A DNA stretch of 64,000 bases, taken from Ignavibacteriales bacterium. GTDB taxonomy: Bacteria > Bacteroidota > Ignavibacteria > Ignavibacteriales > Ignavibacteriaceae. Each line of letters begins with the position of its first letter. The stretch's first letter is position 1. The DNA is taken from positions 248,001 to 312,000 of the forward strand of contig JADJEI010000006.1 of the NCBI GenBank assembly GCA_016709155.1. Reading direction: 5' to 3'. The translations under genes were made by a program, and so were the position numbers. Shown here piece by piece: positions 53,484 through 63,173 of the stretch. The notes under the pieces were generated by a model that had not been told where the DNA came from, made no database searches, and saw nothing but the letters and a program-made list of their open reading frames with translations.

Positions 53484-54476
53484 ATGAAACATCAGATTTG
53501 CTTTAGCCTGTTTTTACTTTCAGTATTTTTATACTCATCTTGTCAAACGCAGCAACTGGAGAAAAGAGAGAAAAACAAAGATGGGACTGCATTAGAAATT
53601 GATTCTACAAATCAGCAGACGAATGATTTAATCCCTCTGATTGATTTGAAGGCTGGTATTTACTACAAAAACGAGAGCGGCGGACTTTATGGAAATGGAA
53701 ATAACGAAATCCCTTCTTCACATTTAATTTCTTTAAAAACTAAGATCGGGGAGATAAAACCTATTGATGGGAAAATTGGTTTTCTCTCAATTGGAATGTC
53801 AAACACAGCCTACGAGTTTAAGTATTTTATGAGGTTAGTTGAAAATGATAAAAACAAATCAAACTATCTCTTTCTCTGTAATGGGGCACAGGGCGGGGTG
53901 ACCGCAGATTTATGGGCGGAAGCTTCTTCAAAACCCTGGAATGTGCTTGACGAGAGATTGCAGCAGTCAGGATTGATTTCTGATCAAGTTCAGATTGTCT
54001 GGCTGAAAACTGCACACAAGCAGCCAACCACTTCCATGCCTAATCAAAATTCGGATGCAGTGCAGCTTGAAAAAGATATCATATCAATAATAAATATTTT
54101 AAAGGAAAAATTCTTAAATCTTAAAGTGATTTATTTATCATCCCGCATCTATGCCGGTTATGCAACAAGTGATTTGAACCCTGAGCCTTTCGCTTATGAA
54201 AGTGGATTCGCTGTTCGCAATGTTATACTTGAACAAATAAACGGTGATCAATTACTCGACCTAAAAACGACCCCTACATTAGTTTGGGGTCCATATCTTT
54301 GGGCAAATGGTGAAAATAAAAATAGTGCAGGGCTAAACTGGTTTAAGTCTGATTATGATACGAAAGATTTTACTCATCCGGGTAGGGGTGCTGGAATAGA
54401 AAAAGTTGGTCGGATTCTTTATGAGTTTTTTACTACCGACGAATTGGCAAAAGAGTTTTATTATTTTAAGAACTAA
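53484..54476 (+). CDS. SGNH-hydrolase-like lipoprotein
   Basis: A 330-aa lipoprotein (lipobox FLYSSCQ). The mature part resembles SGNH esterases: a GMSNTAYEF block I (about 108-116), LCNGAQGGVTADLW (block II), LSSRIYAGYA (block III) and DFTHPGRGAGIEKVG with Asp-x-x-His near 305. The block I Ser/Asn order differs from GDSL. It probably hydrolyses an ester on the surface or in the periplasm. The assignment is moderate. Confidence 0.65.
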   Translation: MKHQICFSLFLLSVFLYSSCQTQQLEKREKNKDGTALEIDSTNQQTNDLIPLIDLKAGIYYKNESGGLYGNGNNEIPSSHLISLKTKIGEIKPIDGKIGFLSIGMSNTAYEFKYFMRLVENDKNKSNYLFLCNGAQGGVTADLWAEASSKPWNVLDERLQQSGLISDQVQIVWLKTAHKQPTTSMPNQNSDAVQLEKDIISIINILKEKFLNLKVIYLSSRIYAGYATSDLNPEPFAYESGFAVRNVILEQINGDQLLDLKTTPTLVWGPYLWANGENKNSAGLNWFKSDYDTKDFTHPGRGAGIEKVGRILYEFFTTDELAKEFYYFKN

Positions 54477-54608
54477 AATATTAGCTCAGATTTAATTGTA
54501 TTTATTAGAGCGTTTTTTTTACTCAATAATTAGCAGTTGATAGAGTAATAATTTTTTATTTTCACTTTAACTATTTCATTAGTTCTCAACAATAGAAAGG
54601 AAGTAATT

Positions 54609-55414
54609 ATGAATTTAAAAAGCTTTTTTGTTTTTTAATTCTTGGCTTTTTAATCAACGAATCAGCGTTAATTGCACAAAGTAATCTTATCACTAAAGAA
54701 GTCGAATACTATTCAAACGGACTTAAAATGAAAGGCTACCTTGTTTATGATGCTTCGATTGAAGGCAAACGACCGGGAATTTTAGTTGTCCACGAATGGT
54801 GGGGGCATAATCAGTATGTACGCAATCGTGCAGAAATGCTTGCCGGGCTTGGCTATACTGCCTTTGCATTAGATCTTTATGGTGATGGTAAACTCGCTAA
54901 TCATCCTAATGATGCAAACACTTTTGCATCGGAAGTGATGAGTAATATGGAAACCGCAAAAGAAAGATTTCAAGCTGCTTATAATTTTTTAAATGAATCT
55001 GAAAATGTTGAGGCGGGACAAATCGGGGCAATAGGATATTGCTTTGGCGGCGGAGTTGTATTAAACATGGCAAGGCTTGGAGTTGACTTGAAGGGCGTAG
55101 TTAGTTTTCACGGCAGCCTGGCAACTGACAATCCTGCAGGATTAAATAAAGTAAAATCTAAAATCCTCGTTTGCAATGGTGAAGCTGATTCATTTATTAC
55201 TAAAGAAGATATAATAAATTTTAATGAAGAAATGAAAAAAGCTGGAGTTGATTATAATTTTATAAATTATCCAAATGCTCTCCATGCTTTCACAAATCCA
55301 GAAGCGGATGTTAATGCACAGAAGTTTGGATTAAAAATTGCATATAACAAAGAGGCAGATGAAAAATCCTGGATTGATATGCAGGATTTTTTCAAACGTG
55401 TTTTTAATAAGTAA
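54609..55414 (+). pseudogene. Dienelactone hydrolase, exported, broken by a missing T
   Basis: The gene begins at ATG 54609 (MNLKSFFVF), hits a TAA inside a T-run near 54632-54638, and continues in another frame as ILGFLINESALIAQSNLITKEVEYYSNGLKMKGY. From there it is a complete dienelactone hydrolase-like alpha/beta hydrolase: GPGILVVHEWWGHN-like oxyanion region, IGYCFGGGVVLNM (nucleophile Cys), GEADSFI (Asp) and NALHAF (His). Adding one T gives 268 aa with a signal peptide. Without repair, translation would start at 54728 and the enzyme would be cytosolic. Confidence 0.82.
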
Positions 55415-55440
55415 GTAGGTGAAATAATATTTTTAAATCC

Positions 55441-55487
55441 GGGATTTGGTTTTGAAATACATTTCCAAAACTAAATCCCATTTTTTT
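55441..55487 (+). terminator. Rho-independent terminator
   Basis: GGGATTTGGTTTTG pairs with CAAAACTAAATCCC (one mismatch) and is followed by seven T residues. Confidence 0.8.
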
Positions 55488-55559
55488 GCCTTACACAATT
55501 TTCAATTCTTCTATATTATCTGATTAGTTATTTAATAAATTATTTGAAAGATTTCGAGT

Positions 55560-56036
55560 ATGAGTTCAAGAAGAGAATTTTTATTCAACACAATTAGCAC
55601 CATTACTATTGCCGGAATTTCAGGATCATTAGCAAGCATTCTGCAAAGCTGCGCAGCTAATCCCACCGGCTTAAACTCATATTCGGGTATAACGAAAATA
55701 GCAGCCTCTCCAGTTGATAATAAAATCGAACTAACAATTGATTCTGCAAATCCTTTGAATTTAACCGGTGGTATTTTGTTATTAGTTTATAATAACGGAG
55801 ATAACGGAGTATTACTTCAAAGAATCAGTGCGACCGAAATTAAAGCTATAACCGCAGTTTGCACTCATGATGGCTGCATAATTGATTTATTCAGCACGGA
55901 AGAAAATAATTTTGGCTGTCCTTGTCATGGTTCAAGATTTAATTTAAATGGAGGAGTGGTGCAAGGTCCGGCGGATGCCCCATTAAAATCTTTTTTAACT
56001 ACATTTGAAAATAATTTGCTGACAATCTTTTTGTAA
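55560..56036 (+). CDS. Rieske 2Fe-2S lipoprotein
   Basis: A 158-aa protein with both a twin-arginine-like start (SSRREFLFNT) and a lipobox (LASILQSCA), so it may be a Tat-exported lipoprotein. The Rieske ligands are CTHDGC (Cys-x-His) and GCPCHGSRF (Cys-x-x-His, about residues 100 and 120), followed by GPADAPLKSF. It is a small soluble-type Rieske protein, possibly an electron carrier for an envelope enzyme. There is no quinol-binding partner nearby. Confidence 0.9.
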   Translation: MSSRREFLFNTISTITIAGISGSLASILQSCAANPTGLNSYSGITKIAASPVDNKIELTIDSANPLNLTGGILLLVYNNGDNGVLLQRISATEIKAITAVCTHDGCIIDLFSTEENNFGCPCHGSRFNLNGGVVQGPADAPLKSFLTTFENNLLTIFL

Positions 56037-56040
56037 AGAT

Positions 56041-56487
56041 TTATTCATTAAAAAGTTTCTTGTAAAATTCGATATCGTTATCATCAATTTTCTTTTCATC
56101 AGAATTATTTTTTTTCTGATTCAGCAGCGAGATAAATTCCAATGAAGATAAAACTTTGCATCCACACACTTTTGCAAATTCCTTTAAGTTATTATCCGAA
56201 CTTACTAAAACAATTTTCGTTCTATTTTTAGCGAATTCGATTTCACTTTTTATTTTTTCATCAGCAGTTTTGTTTTCAGAGTAGATAATTTTCGCTTTGA
56301 GGATTTTTATTGATTCTTTTGGGTATCCGTCAAAGTGAAGTGAGACTATTACTTTTTTATCCGCAAAATAATTTCCGATCATAAAAGCAAGTTTCTCACG
56401 GGATGATTGTTTATTGCTCTTCTGAAGCTGTTTCAATTGTTGGTGTTGTCCGATAAGATTATTACCATCGAGAATGTAATTAAGCAT
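56041..56487 (-). CDS. NYN/YacP-like PIN-fold protein
   Basis: A 148-aa protein with the NYN/YacP opening YILDGNNLIGQ (acidic Asp and Asn), a second acidic site IVSLHFDGYP and the terminal VLVSSDNNLKEFAKVCGCKVLSS pattern of PIN-fold nucleases. YacP (Rae1) is a ribosome-associated mRNA endonuclease in Bacillus. Here the similarity is to the fold only, with acid residues retained. It follows the LptD-like gene by 6 nt. Confidence 0.75.
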   Translation of the reverse strand: MLNYILDGNNLIGQHQQLKQLQKSNKQSSREKLAFMIGNYFADKKVIVSLHFDGYPKESIKILKAKIIYSENKTADEKIKSEIEFAKNRTKIVLVSSDNNLKEFAKVCGCKVLSSLEFISLLNQKKNNSDEKKIDDNDIEFYKKLFNE

Positions 56488-56493
56488 AATATT

Positions 56494-59055
56494 TTACCTG
56501 CCGCTGTAAAAAGCATCACGCTTTGTTACTTTCAAATCCTGTAACTGCGGCGCTTTAATTCTTATCTCAAAGAAATATCCGCGATAAGTACCAATTGGGT
56601 TCCAGGTAAAGTTCATCAGCCAGCAGTGAAGATCGCGCGATATTCTAATTTGAGGAGCCGAAAAATCTTTTCCAACAATATCATAACTTCCTGTAACTGA
56701 AAATTTCCAGGCAGGGGTAAGATTGAAATTGAGACTGCCGGAAAGAGTAGAGAATTTTGTTTTTTGATCCGGCTTAGGGCTGCTCTGTGTAAAATTATAA
56801 CTCAAAGTGATGTCCCACGGTATCGTGAAATCAGGATCCTGATTTGAATACAAGCCTTGATAAACTGATTCGCCTTGAGTGAGTGGATTTGATTGATTTT
56901 GCAATTGGCTAACAGTAGTTTTTTCCACATCATCATCTTTGTCCGATTTTAATTTCTCACCTGAGATACTTGTTGAAAGCGAAAAAGAAAAGTTAGTCAT
57001 TCTGAGCACTCCCCTTCCTGCATCAACTAAAAAGCGATTTACCTTTGAAGAAGAGGCAGAGTAATCATAAGGTGTAAAAGTGGATGAACCTGACAGATTG
57101 AATACATCACCAATTTGAGTCCGGTAATTAATATTCAAGTCTGAAAGCCGCAATGAATCGGCTGCAAAATTATAGCTTATTCTTGCACCAAGATTTAATA
57201 ATTGAATTTTATTTTCCTTTGAAGTAGTATCTGTCGGATCAACAGTGGTTTTCATCTCAAAAATATTTGAAAGTCCGAATGAAATACTTTGCTGTTCTCC
57301 TGATGAAGCACCGCCGAAAACTTCTTTGATATATTTATTGTATTTAATAACCTCCCCTTTGGAGTTTTTGTATGAACCATAGTATCCCCATTTCGGGTCA
57401 GAAAAGTCCGGCTGATAATTATAAGATATACTTGGACTAACAGTATGACGGATTGCACTTATCCCGAATACATTTGGCTGAAACATTCCAAAAAACTTTG
57501 TAGAGGTGCTTATTCCAAAATTAAATGTGCGGACAAAATTAATTTCATGAATGTCATTACTAACAATCGAATCAGAGTCACTTGAGACAAGATCAACCGC
57601 ATACTGCTCAATTTTTTTATTGTACCATTTTTCCTGATACCTGAATGAAGGCGAAATGCTGAAGTAACCAATCTTTGGAGACATCCCCATTGTTATGTTG
57701 TGTTGAATTCCACCCCGAACACTTAATGTACCGTCAACCTTAGTTCTTTTGTTTTGGAACTGAGAGGAATAATTATACCCAAAAAGTTCGTACCATTTCT
57801 GATCACCGGATGAATCATTTCGCTTGAATGGATATGACTGTGATTTACTAAAAGTCATATTCGGAAGAATTTCCGAAATATCTCCTGACTCAAGATTTTG
57901 TGTACGCGAATAGTTTAAAGAAAGTGAATTGCCGGATTCATCCCATGTTTTAGTAAATGTAGCATTGGAGATAACATCATTTCTTAGCAATTCATTTAGA
58001 TCATTAATATTCCGCTGTAAGGTATTTCCAGATAGAAACTCTAATCGCGCATCGAGACGCATGGTGGGTGTTATTGTTTGGTTATGATTAATTTTGAGCC
58101 TCCAATTTTGCTGCAAAGATTTATCAGGATCTGTATCGGCTCCGGTTTGCAGGTTTTCATAATTAGCTTCAACACTTCCGGTGTAATTATAGCGAAGCCC
58201 ATACCTGTAACGGCTATTCAACCTGTAACTGCCGCGGGTATAGTAATCAGCAGTCAGTGTCAGATCCATTATATCACTTATTGCCCAGAAATATCCGAAG
58301 CGGGAAAAGTATCTTCCGTAAGTTCCATCATCACCAAAGGCAGGGGCAATAATTCCTGACCGCCTTCCCGACTCAATCGGAAATACACCAAATGGAATAG
58401 GAATTGGCAAAGGCACACCGCCAAAATTCAGCCAGATCATTTCCGCAACTATTTGTTCTTTGTGAATTACTTTCATTTCACTTGCACTGAAATAGTAATG
58501 TGGACAAGAATCATCACAAGTTGTATAAATTCCATCTTTAATGAAGTAAGTATCCTTATCTACTTTTTTTATTTTATCGCCGTCATAAAATGCACCTTCC
58601 TGTTCTGTGTGTGCACCGGAAATTATTCCTTGCTGAGTTTTAAAATTATACCGGATCTTTTGTCCATCATATACTTCGCCCTTATCTGAAAGCACCGGTG
58701 TCCCTTCCAATTTGTCTTGGAGGGAATCTGAAGGAACTCCCTCTGCATCAATATTACTTGAAACAAAATCAAGATAAATGTTAGCGCTTTTGATTTCAGT
58801 ATTTTTATACTTCAACTCGCTGCCTCCATAGATGCTCATTTTTTTTTGATTGATAAAAAAGATAAGCGAGTCGTTGGAACTAGCATATATTATAGTGTCA
58901 ATATCGCTTTTTTTATTTGATGTCGAATCAAACACAAGGAGGGAGTCGCTATAAACTAAATTAACTGAATCCGTTTTTGTCTCGAATAACGAATCAGTTA
59001 TTTGCGCAAAGTTTAAAGTTAAAACTATTAATATGAGTGAGGCGATGATTTTCAT
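56494..59055 (-). CDS. LptD-like outer membrane LPS assembly protein
   Basis: An 853-aa protein with signal peptide (MKIIASLILIVLTLNFA), an N-terminal OstA/LptA-like beta-jellyroll (residues 60-170, with ADLNIYLDF-like strands) and a large C-terminal barrel of about 600 residues. VIHKEQIVAEMIWLNFGGVPLPIPIPFGVFPI at the junction is the LptD signature. The family inserts lipopolysaccharide in the outer leaflet. Its neighbour genes (ROK kinase, LEA protein) do not form an obvious LPS cluster. Confidence 0.85.
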   Translation of the reverse strand: MKIIASLILIVLTLNFAQITDSLFETKTDSVNLVYSDSLLVFDSTSNKKSDIDTIIYASSNDSLIFFINQKKMSIYGGSELKYKNTEIKSANIYLDFVSSNIDAEGVPSDSLQDKLEGTPVLSDKGEVYDGQKIRYNFKTQQGIISGAHTEQEGAFYDGDKIKKVDKDTYFIKDGIYTTCDDSCPHYYFSASEMKVIHKEQIVAEMIWLNFGGVPLPIPIPFGVFPIESGRRSGIIAPAFGDDGTYGRYFSRFGYFWAISDIMDLTLTADYYTRGSYRLNSRYRYGLRYNYTGSVEANYENLQTGADTDPDKSLQQNWRLKINHNQTITPTMRLDARLEFLSGNTLQRNINDLNELLRNDVISNATFTKTWDESGNSLSLNYSRTQNLESGDISEILPNMTFSKSQSYPFKRNDSSGDQKWYELFGYNYSSQFQNKRTKVDGTLSVRGGIQHNITMGMSPKIGYFSISPSFRYQEKWYNKKIEQYAVDLVSSDSDSIVSNDIHEINFVRTFNFGISTSTKFFGMFQPNVFGISAIRHTVSPSISYNYQPDFSDPKWGYYGSYKNSKGEVIKYNKYIKEVFGGASSGEQQSISFGLSNIFEMKTTVDPTDTTSKENKIQLLNLGARISYNFAADSLRLSDLNINYRTQIGDVFNLSGSSTFTPYDYSASSSKVNRFLVDAGRGVLRMTNFSFSLSTSISGEKLKSDKDDDVEKTTVSQLQNQSNPLTQGESVYQGLYSNQDPDFTIPWDITLSYNFTQSSPKPDQKTKFSTLSGSLNFNLTPAWKFSVTGSYDIVGKDFSAPQIRISRDLHCWLMNFTWNPIGTYRGYFFEIRIKAPQLQDLKVTKRDAFYSGR

Positions 59056-59102
59056 TCACTTATATTTCACTGCACTGAATAACATCAAATTAAACTCGTT
59101 AA

Positions 59103-60068
59103 TTAATATTTATTAAAAATAAGTGCAGAAGCACCTTTGATACCTGCATCATTACGAAGTTTTGCAGGAATAATTTTTATTTTATTTCGAAGCGGAGTCA
59201 TTACTCTCGAAGACGCTGTATGGGCAATCGAATCTAATAGAGGTTTTCCAAAACCTGCTACTCCCCCGCCTACAATAAAATTTGTAATATCAAATGCATT
59301 ACCAAGCGAAGCAAAAGCAGCGCCGAGATGCATTCCGAGATTCTGAATCACACTTTTCGAATATTTATCTCCTATCGAAGCAGCCTTTTGAATTATTAAT
59401 GGAGATATTTTTTCAAAATTATTTTCAACTAATCCAACTATTAGTGAATCAGGATGAAACTGAAGCTCCTCAATCACCCTCGCTTTAAGATATTGGTTTC
59501 CGGCATAAGTTTCGATGCAGCCGATGGAGCCGCAATTACACTTCCTGCCTTTATAATTAATAGTGATGTGTCCTATTTCTCCTGCAGCACCGTGCATTCC
59601 GTGATAGACTTTTTTATTGATAACAATTCCACCACCTACTCCTGTTCCAAGTGTAACCATTATAAAATCATTTAATTGTTTACCTGCACCAAAAATCAAT
59701 TCACCGACAGCCGCTACGTTTGCATCGTTTGCTACAATTGTTTTTATATGAAGTTTATCAAAAATAATTTGCGAGACGAGAACGGTTTTCCAGCCGGGAA
59801 GGTTTGGAGGATTTTTTACTACACCCTCCTCCGGCAAAACAATCCCGGGACAACCTATTCCTATTCCAGCAATTTTCACCTTCGAGGATGAGATTAAATT
59901 TGAAACTTCCTCACAAATATTATCCAAAACTTTTTTTGGTCCACGTTCTGCTTGAGTCGGAATCGAACTTTTTACAAGAATTTTTCCACTGTCAGAGACT
60001 ATACCGATTTTAATATTTGTGCCGCCGAGATCAACACCAACTGCAAACTGATTTTTATGATTCATCAT
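59103..60068 (-). CDS. ROK-family sugar kinase (glucokinase type)
   Basis: A 321-aa protein: VGVDLGGTNIKIGIVS (ATP loop), GIGCPGIVLPEEGVV, VANDANVAAVGELIFGAG, MVTLGTGVGGGIVINKKVYHG, the zinc-binding CNCGSIGCIE with HI upstream (EIGHITINYKGRKCNCGS), and IVGGGVAGFGKPLL. The Asp of NDANVAA is the catalytic base. The fold and Zn motif are those of glucokinases or N-acetylhexosamine kinases. Specificity is inferred. Confidence 0.93.
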   Translation of the reverse strand: MMNHKNQFAVGVDLGGTNIKIGIVSDSGKILVKSSIPTQAERGPKKVLDNICEEVSNLISSSKVKIAGIGIGCPGIVLPEEGVVKNPPNLPGWKTVLVSQIIFDKLHIKTIVANDANVAAVGELIFGAGKQLNDFIMVTLGTGVGGGIVINKKVYHGMHGAAGEIGHITINYKGRKCNCGSIGCIETYAGNQYLKARVIEELQFHPDSLIVGLVENNFEKISPLIIQKAASIGDKYSKSVIQNLGMHLGAAFASLGNAFDITNFIVGGGVAGFGKPLLDSIAHTASSRVMTPLRNKIKIIPAKLRNDAGIKGASALIFNKY

Positions 60069-60084
60069 ATTAAAACTAATTAGA

Positions 60085-60693
60085 TTATTTAGTGTATTCT
60101 ACATTTACAATTTTTAATTCACCGGGGTATGTGATATCACCAAGCGGAGAAGTAACAGTAGGTTTAGCATATATTGTCAGTTTAGATGCTGATCCTCCCT
60201 TGCCTCCAAGATTTAAAGCAAGGTTAATCAAAGATTCATATCCCTGGTCTTTAAATAGTTTAACAAGGTCAACACTAATTTGAATTGGAATTATTGTTGC
60301 GTCGCCTGTTCCGGGCACTGTAACCGGAGAACTGATATTTCCTGTCAGGATTTCTTTTTCATCAAGATTCAATCGCCATGGAAAAGATTTTAATGTGGCA
60401 TCTGTTTTTTTGTATCCTCCGGTTCCGTCGTTCGGATTTTTAGCTTCAACGTTTAAAGTGAATGAAACAGGCAACGAGCCTTGCACAACAGCAGTGGATA
60501 ATTTTATTATATCAAAGGCAGAAAAATCATCAAGCTTTGCTTTATCAGAAATAGAAACGCCGTTCAATAAAAATCCGTTCACATTTCCAAGTTTGAATTG
60601 GAGACGCGACAAGTTAACGATTGTTTCATAAACACTGCAGCTTAGGCTGCTGAAAATAATTACCACGAAAAGTAAATAGAGACTTTTTTTCAT
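60085..60693 (-). CDS. LEA14-type lipoprotein
   Basis: A 202-aa lipoprotein (lipobox SSLSCS) with a late-embryogenesis-type (LEA_2) beta-sandwich: GSLPVSFTLNVEAKNPNDGTGGYKKTDATLKSFPWRLNLDEKEILTG and the PVTVPGTGDATIIPIQISVDLV strand. Such proteins are periplasmic or surface-anchored and have no known enzymatic role. Its stop codon overlaps the oxidoreductase gene end by 1 nt. Confidence 0.78.
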   Translation of the reverse strand: MKKSLYLLFVVIIFSSLSCSVYETIVNLSRLQFKLGNVNGFLLNGVSISDKAKLDDFSAFDIIKLSTAVVQGSLPVSFTLNVEAKNPNDGTGGYKKTDATLKSFPWRLNLDEKEILTGNISSPVTVPGTGDATIIPIQISVDLVKLFKDQGYESLINLALNLGGKGGSASKLTIYAKPTVTSPLGDITYPGELKIVNVEYTK

Positions 60694-61684
60694 TATACAC
60701 CTACCTTTGATTCTTTTATTTTATTAATGATTTGTTGAGCTACTACTAATGCTTTCAATCCGTCCTCGCCTGAAACAACAGGTCTTGTGTTATTTCGGAT
60801 GGAATCAATAAACAAACTTAATTCATGCTTCAATGCGTTTTCTGCTTTGACTTCAGGCTGCTCATAAATAATTCTTTTTTTCTTTTCACCAACTCCTATT
60901 TCACCATAGTTAATCGTAGCAGGATTGGTTGTTTCTTCTAATGAAATTAAACGAAAAATTTCTGATAGTCCTGAATCAAAATCTATCGAGATATATGAAT
61001 CCTTTTGAAAGATTCTCATCTTCCTCATTTTCTTTTGTGAAATGCGGCTTGCTGTAACATTTGCAACCGCCCCGTTTTCAAATTCAATTCTTGCATTTGC
61101 TATATCAAGTGTATCTGATACAACGGCTACTCCACTCGCTTCAACTTTTTTTACTTCACTTTTTATTAAGCTCAAAATAATATCAATGTCATGAATCATT
61201 AAGTCGAGAACGACAGCTACATCGGTACCACGAGGATTAAATTGAGCGAGCCGGTCACTTTGAATAAACATTGGTTTTAATTCAAAATTATCCAACGAAA
61301 GTAAGGCAGGGTTAAATCTTTCAACATGTCCAACTTGAAGAATAAGATTCTTATCTCGGGCAAGTTTCACAATCTCTTCCGCTTCTTCAATTGTTGCTGT
61401 TATTGGTTTTTCAACAAAAACATGTTTTCCGGCTTCAATGCATTGCTTGGCAATTGAATAATGTGCGCTTGTTGTGGCTGCAATTGAGACTGCATCGCAG
61501 TATTGCAGAAGCTGCTCAATTGAAGTAAATGACCTTACAGATAATTCAGTTGCAACAGAAATCGCCCTTGAGAAATCCGGTTCAAAAATACCCATAAGAT
61601 CACAGGAATCAATTTCCTTAAATAATTTTGTATGAAATTTTCCGAGATGTCCGACGCCGATTACACCAACCTTTGTTTTTCCAT
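60693..61684 (-). pseudogene. Gfo/Idh/MocA oxidoreductase, start displaced by a missing A
   Basis: A complete dehydrogenase: N-terminal Rossmann strand KVGVIGVGHLGKFHTKLF reads in frame with the rest (SAHYSIAKQCIEAGKHVFVEKPITATIEEA, NLILQVGHVERFNPALL) but has no start in that frame. An ATG at 61682-61684 is one base out of register: ATGGAAAAACAAAGG needs one more A in the A-run. Repaired, it has 330 aa. It probably oxidises or reduces a sugar or nucleotide sugar. The alternative start at 61595 would lack the NAD-binding loop. Confidence 0.85.
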
Positions 61685-61686
61685 AA

Positions 61687-62916
61687 TTATTTTGTAATGA
61701 TTTTTTTATATCCGATTATTCTATCATATCCGCCGAAGTTTGGATCGGTATAATAAAGGAAAATATAATATTCATTTGAAGTCTCCCAGCTATTTCCTTC
61801 AAGATACTGCCAATCGGCATTTTTAATTTCTCCATTAATTATATCTGCGGTGACATATTGATAGTCATAAGCTCCCCGTTTTAACAAAAGTGATTTTGTA
61901 AACCGTCCCCCCTCGTTTAACATTTTGTAATCGGGAGACAGCCTCCAATTGTTAAATGCACCGACAAGAAAAACCTCACCGCCAAAATCTTCAGGAGTGC
62001 GAATGTTAAATTTCACATTCATATAAGTCGCATATTCATCTGAATATTTTGTAAGCTGCGAACCACCATTAAAATCCGGTCCGCCTTGTATAAAAAACCG
62101 GGATAACTCAATTCCATCAAACTGCGCTTTAACATTATTTGAAATAAATTTATTCGTATTTCTCAAATCAGTTTGGCGGTATTCATTGCCGGGATGTATA
62201 TCACGTGCGGTAAAAGTAAATTTTCTATTTCCATCCCAATAGTACTGGCGGACATTAGTATTAAAATTTTTATCAATGATCGTCGGGTAATCAATTTTCT
62301 TGTTCTCTATAATTTCCACGAAGCTCACGTAGTTCGGGAAAAGTTCATCGGGTAAAGTGAAGGAGGTGGTAATATTAAATATTTTTTTTAAGTCTGCCGG
62401 AAAATATACTTTATCTTCAAGCTCTTCATTTTTAACAGTCACAGTTAAAGGTACTGATGTTCCTGCAACAATAAATTTTCCATTTGCATAAACATTTGCT
62501 GTATCCTGGGCATCGGTAATATAATAGCGCCATTTGCCGGTGAAAGGAAATGAAACCAATCCCTCTGCATCGGGAAAAGATTTTTGAAAATGATAATCAG
62601 CATCAAGAACTGTATGAGGAAGTTTTGTGAAGCCAATACTATAAAAAATATTTTTGCCTGTGTTAAGCAAAAAAATATTATCAACAGGTCTCCAGTTTTT
62701 ATCACAATATCTGAAAACAATATTCATATCGGGCTGATAGTTTGATTGAAGGTCAAATTCTATAATGATTGCCGATGACTCATTAGAAATAATAGGAAAT
62801 CCAATTTCACTTACAATCGAATAGGTGCGAAGATTTTTTACAAGCGGATCCTGTGCAAAAGAAGTTATTCCAGGTATAAAAAAAATAAATAAAAATAGAC
62901 TAATGATATTTTTCAT
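61687..62916 (-). CDS. T9SS plug-type protein (DUF5103 family)
   Basis: About 409 aa from the ATG giving MKNIISLFLFIFFIPGITSFAQD, a good signal peptide (an upstream ATG is open but less likely). The first domain (residues 35-150) is a beta-sandwich. Then come VPLTVTVKNEELEDKVYFPADL and an FGGEVFLVGAFNNWRLSPDYKM domain, which is immunoglobulin-/glycogen-binding-like. The order is that of the DUF5103 family, whose characterised member is the plug of the type IX secretion translocon. It fits the T9SS tails found elsewhere in the window. Confidence 0.75.
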   Translation of the reverse strand: MKNIISLFLFIFFIPGITSFAQDPLVKNLRTYSIVSEIGFPIISNESSAIIIEFDLQSNYQPDMNIVFRYCDKNWRPVDNIFLLNTGKNIFYSIGFTKLPHTVLDADYHFQKSFPDAEGLVSFPFTGKWRYYITDAQDTANVYANGKFIVAGTSVPLTVTVKNEELEDKVYFPADLKKIFNITTSFTLPDELFPNYVSFVEIIENKKIDYPTIIDKNFNTNVRQYYWDGNRKFTFTARDIHPGNEYRQTDLRNTNKFISNNVKAQFDGIELSRFFIQGGPDFNGGSQLTKYSDEYATYMNVKFNIRTPEDFGGEVFLVGAFNNWRLSPDYKMLNEGGRFTKSLLLKRGAYDYQYVTADIINGEIKNADWQYLEGNSWETSNEYYIFLYYTDPNFGGYDRIIGYKKIITK

Positions 62917-62929
62917 TTTATCAATCCTG

Positions 62930-63169
62930 TTAGATACTAAAAATTTCGACGCATTTAATTGAAGAATGCGGTACAAAAATATTTACAATTTTATTTTCGC
63001 GTTCAGTTTCCAGAAATAATCCTTCGTCATAAACCTGCGTAAGTTTTCCTGTTGTAAAAACAATTTCATAGAAAGGTGCATTTGAATTTGTATCCATAGT
63101 CATTCCGTAATTTTCGTGCAGAGTAATATTTAAAAGTTTACCGATGAAATCAGCCCAGTTCATTTTCAT
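62930..63169 (-). CDS. Small protein of unknown function
   Basis: 79 aa from MKMNWADFIGK (the upstream MRIKI start is open but overlaps the previous gene). It is a mix of beta and alpha with FYEIVFTTGKLTQVYDEGLFLETERENKIVNIFVPHSSIKCVEI, reminiscent of small Sm/LSm-like or Hfq-type strand patterns but not assignable. It lies 4 nt after the preceding stop and about 13 nt before the T9SS plug gene, so it is in the same operon. Confidence 0.6.
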   Translation of the reverse strand: MKMNWADFIGKLLNITLHENYGMTMDTNSNAPFYEIVFTTGKLTQVYDEGLFLETERENKIVNIFVPHSSIKCVEIFSI

Positions 63170-63173
63170 AATT

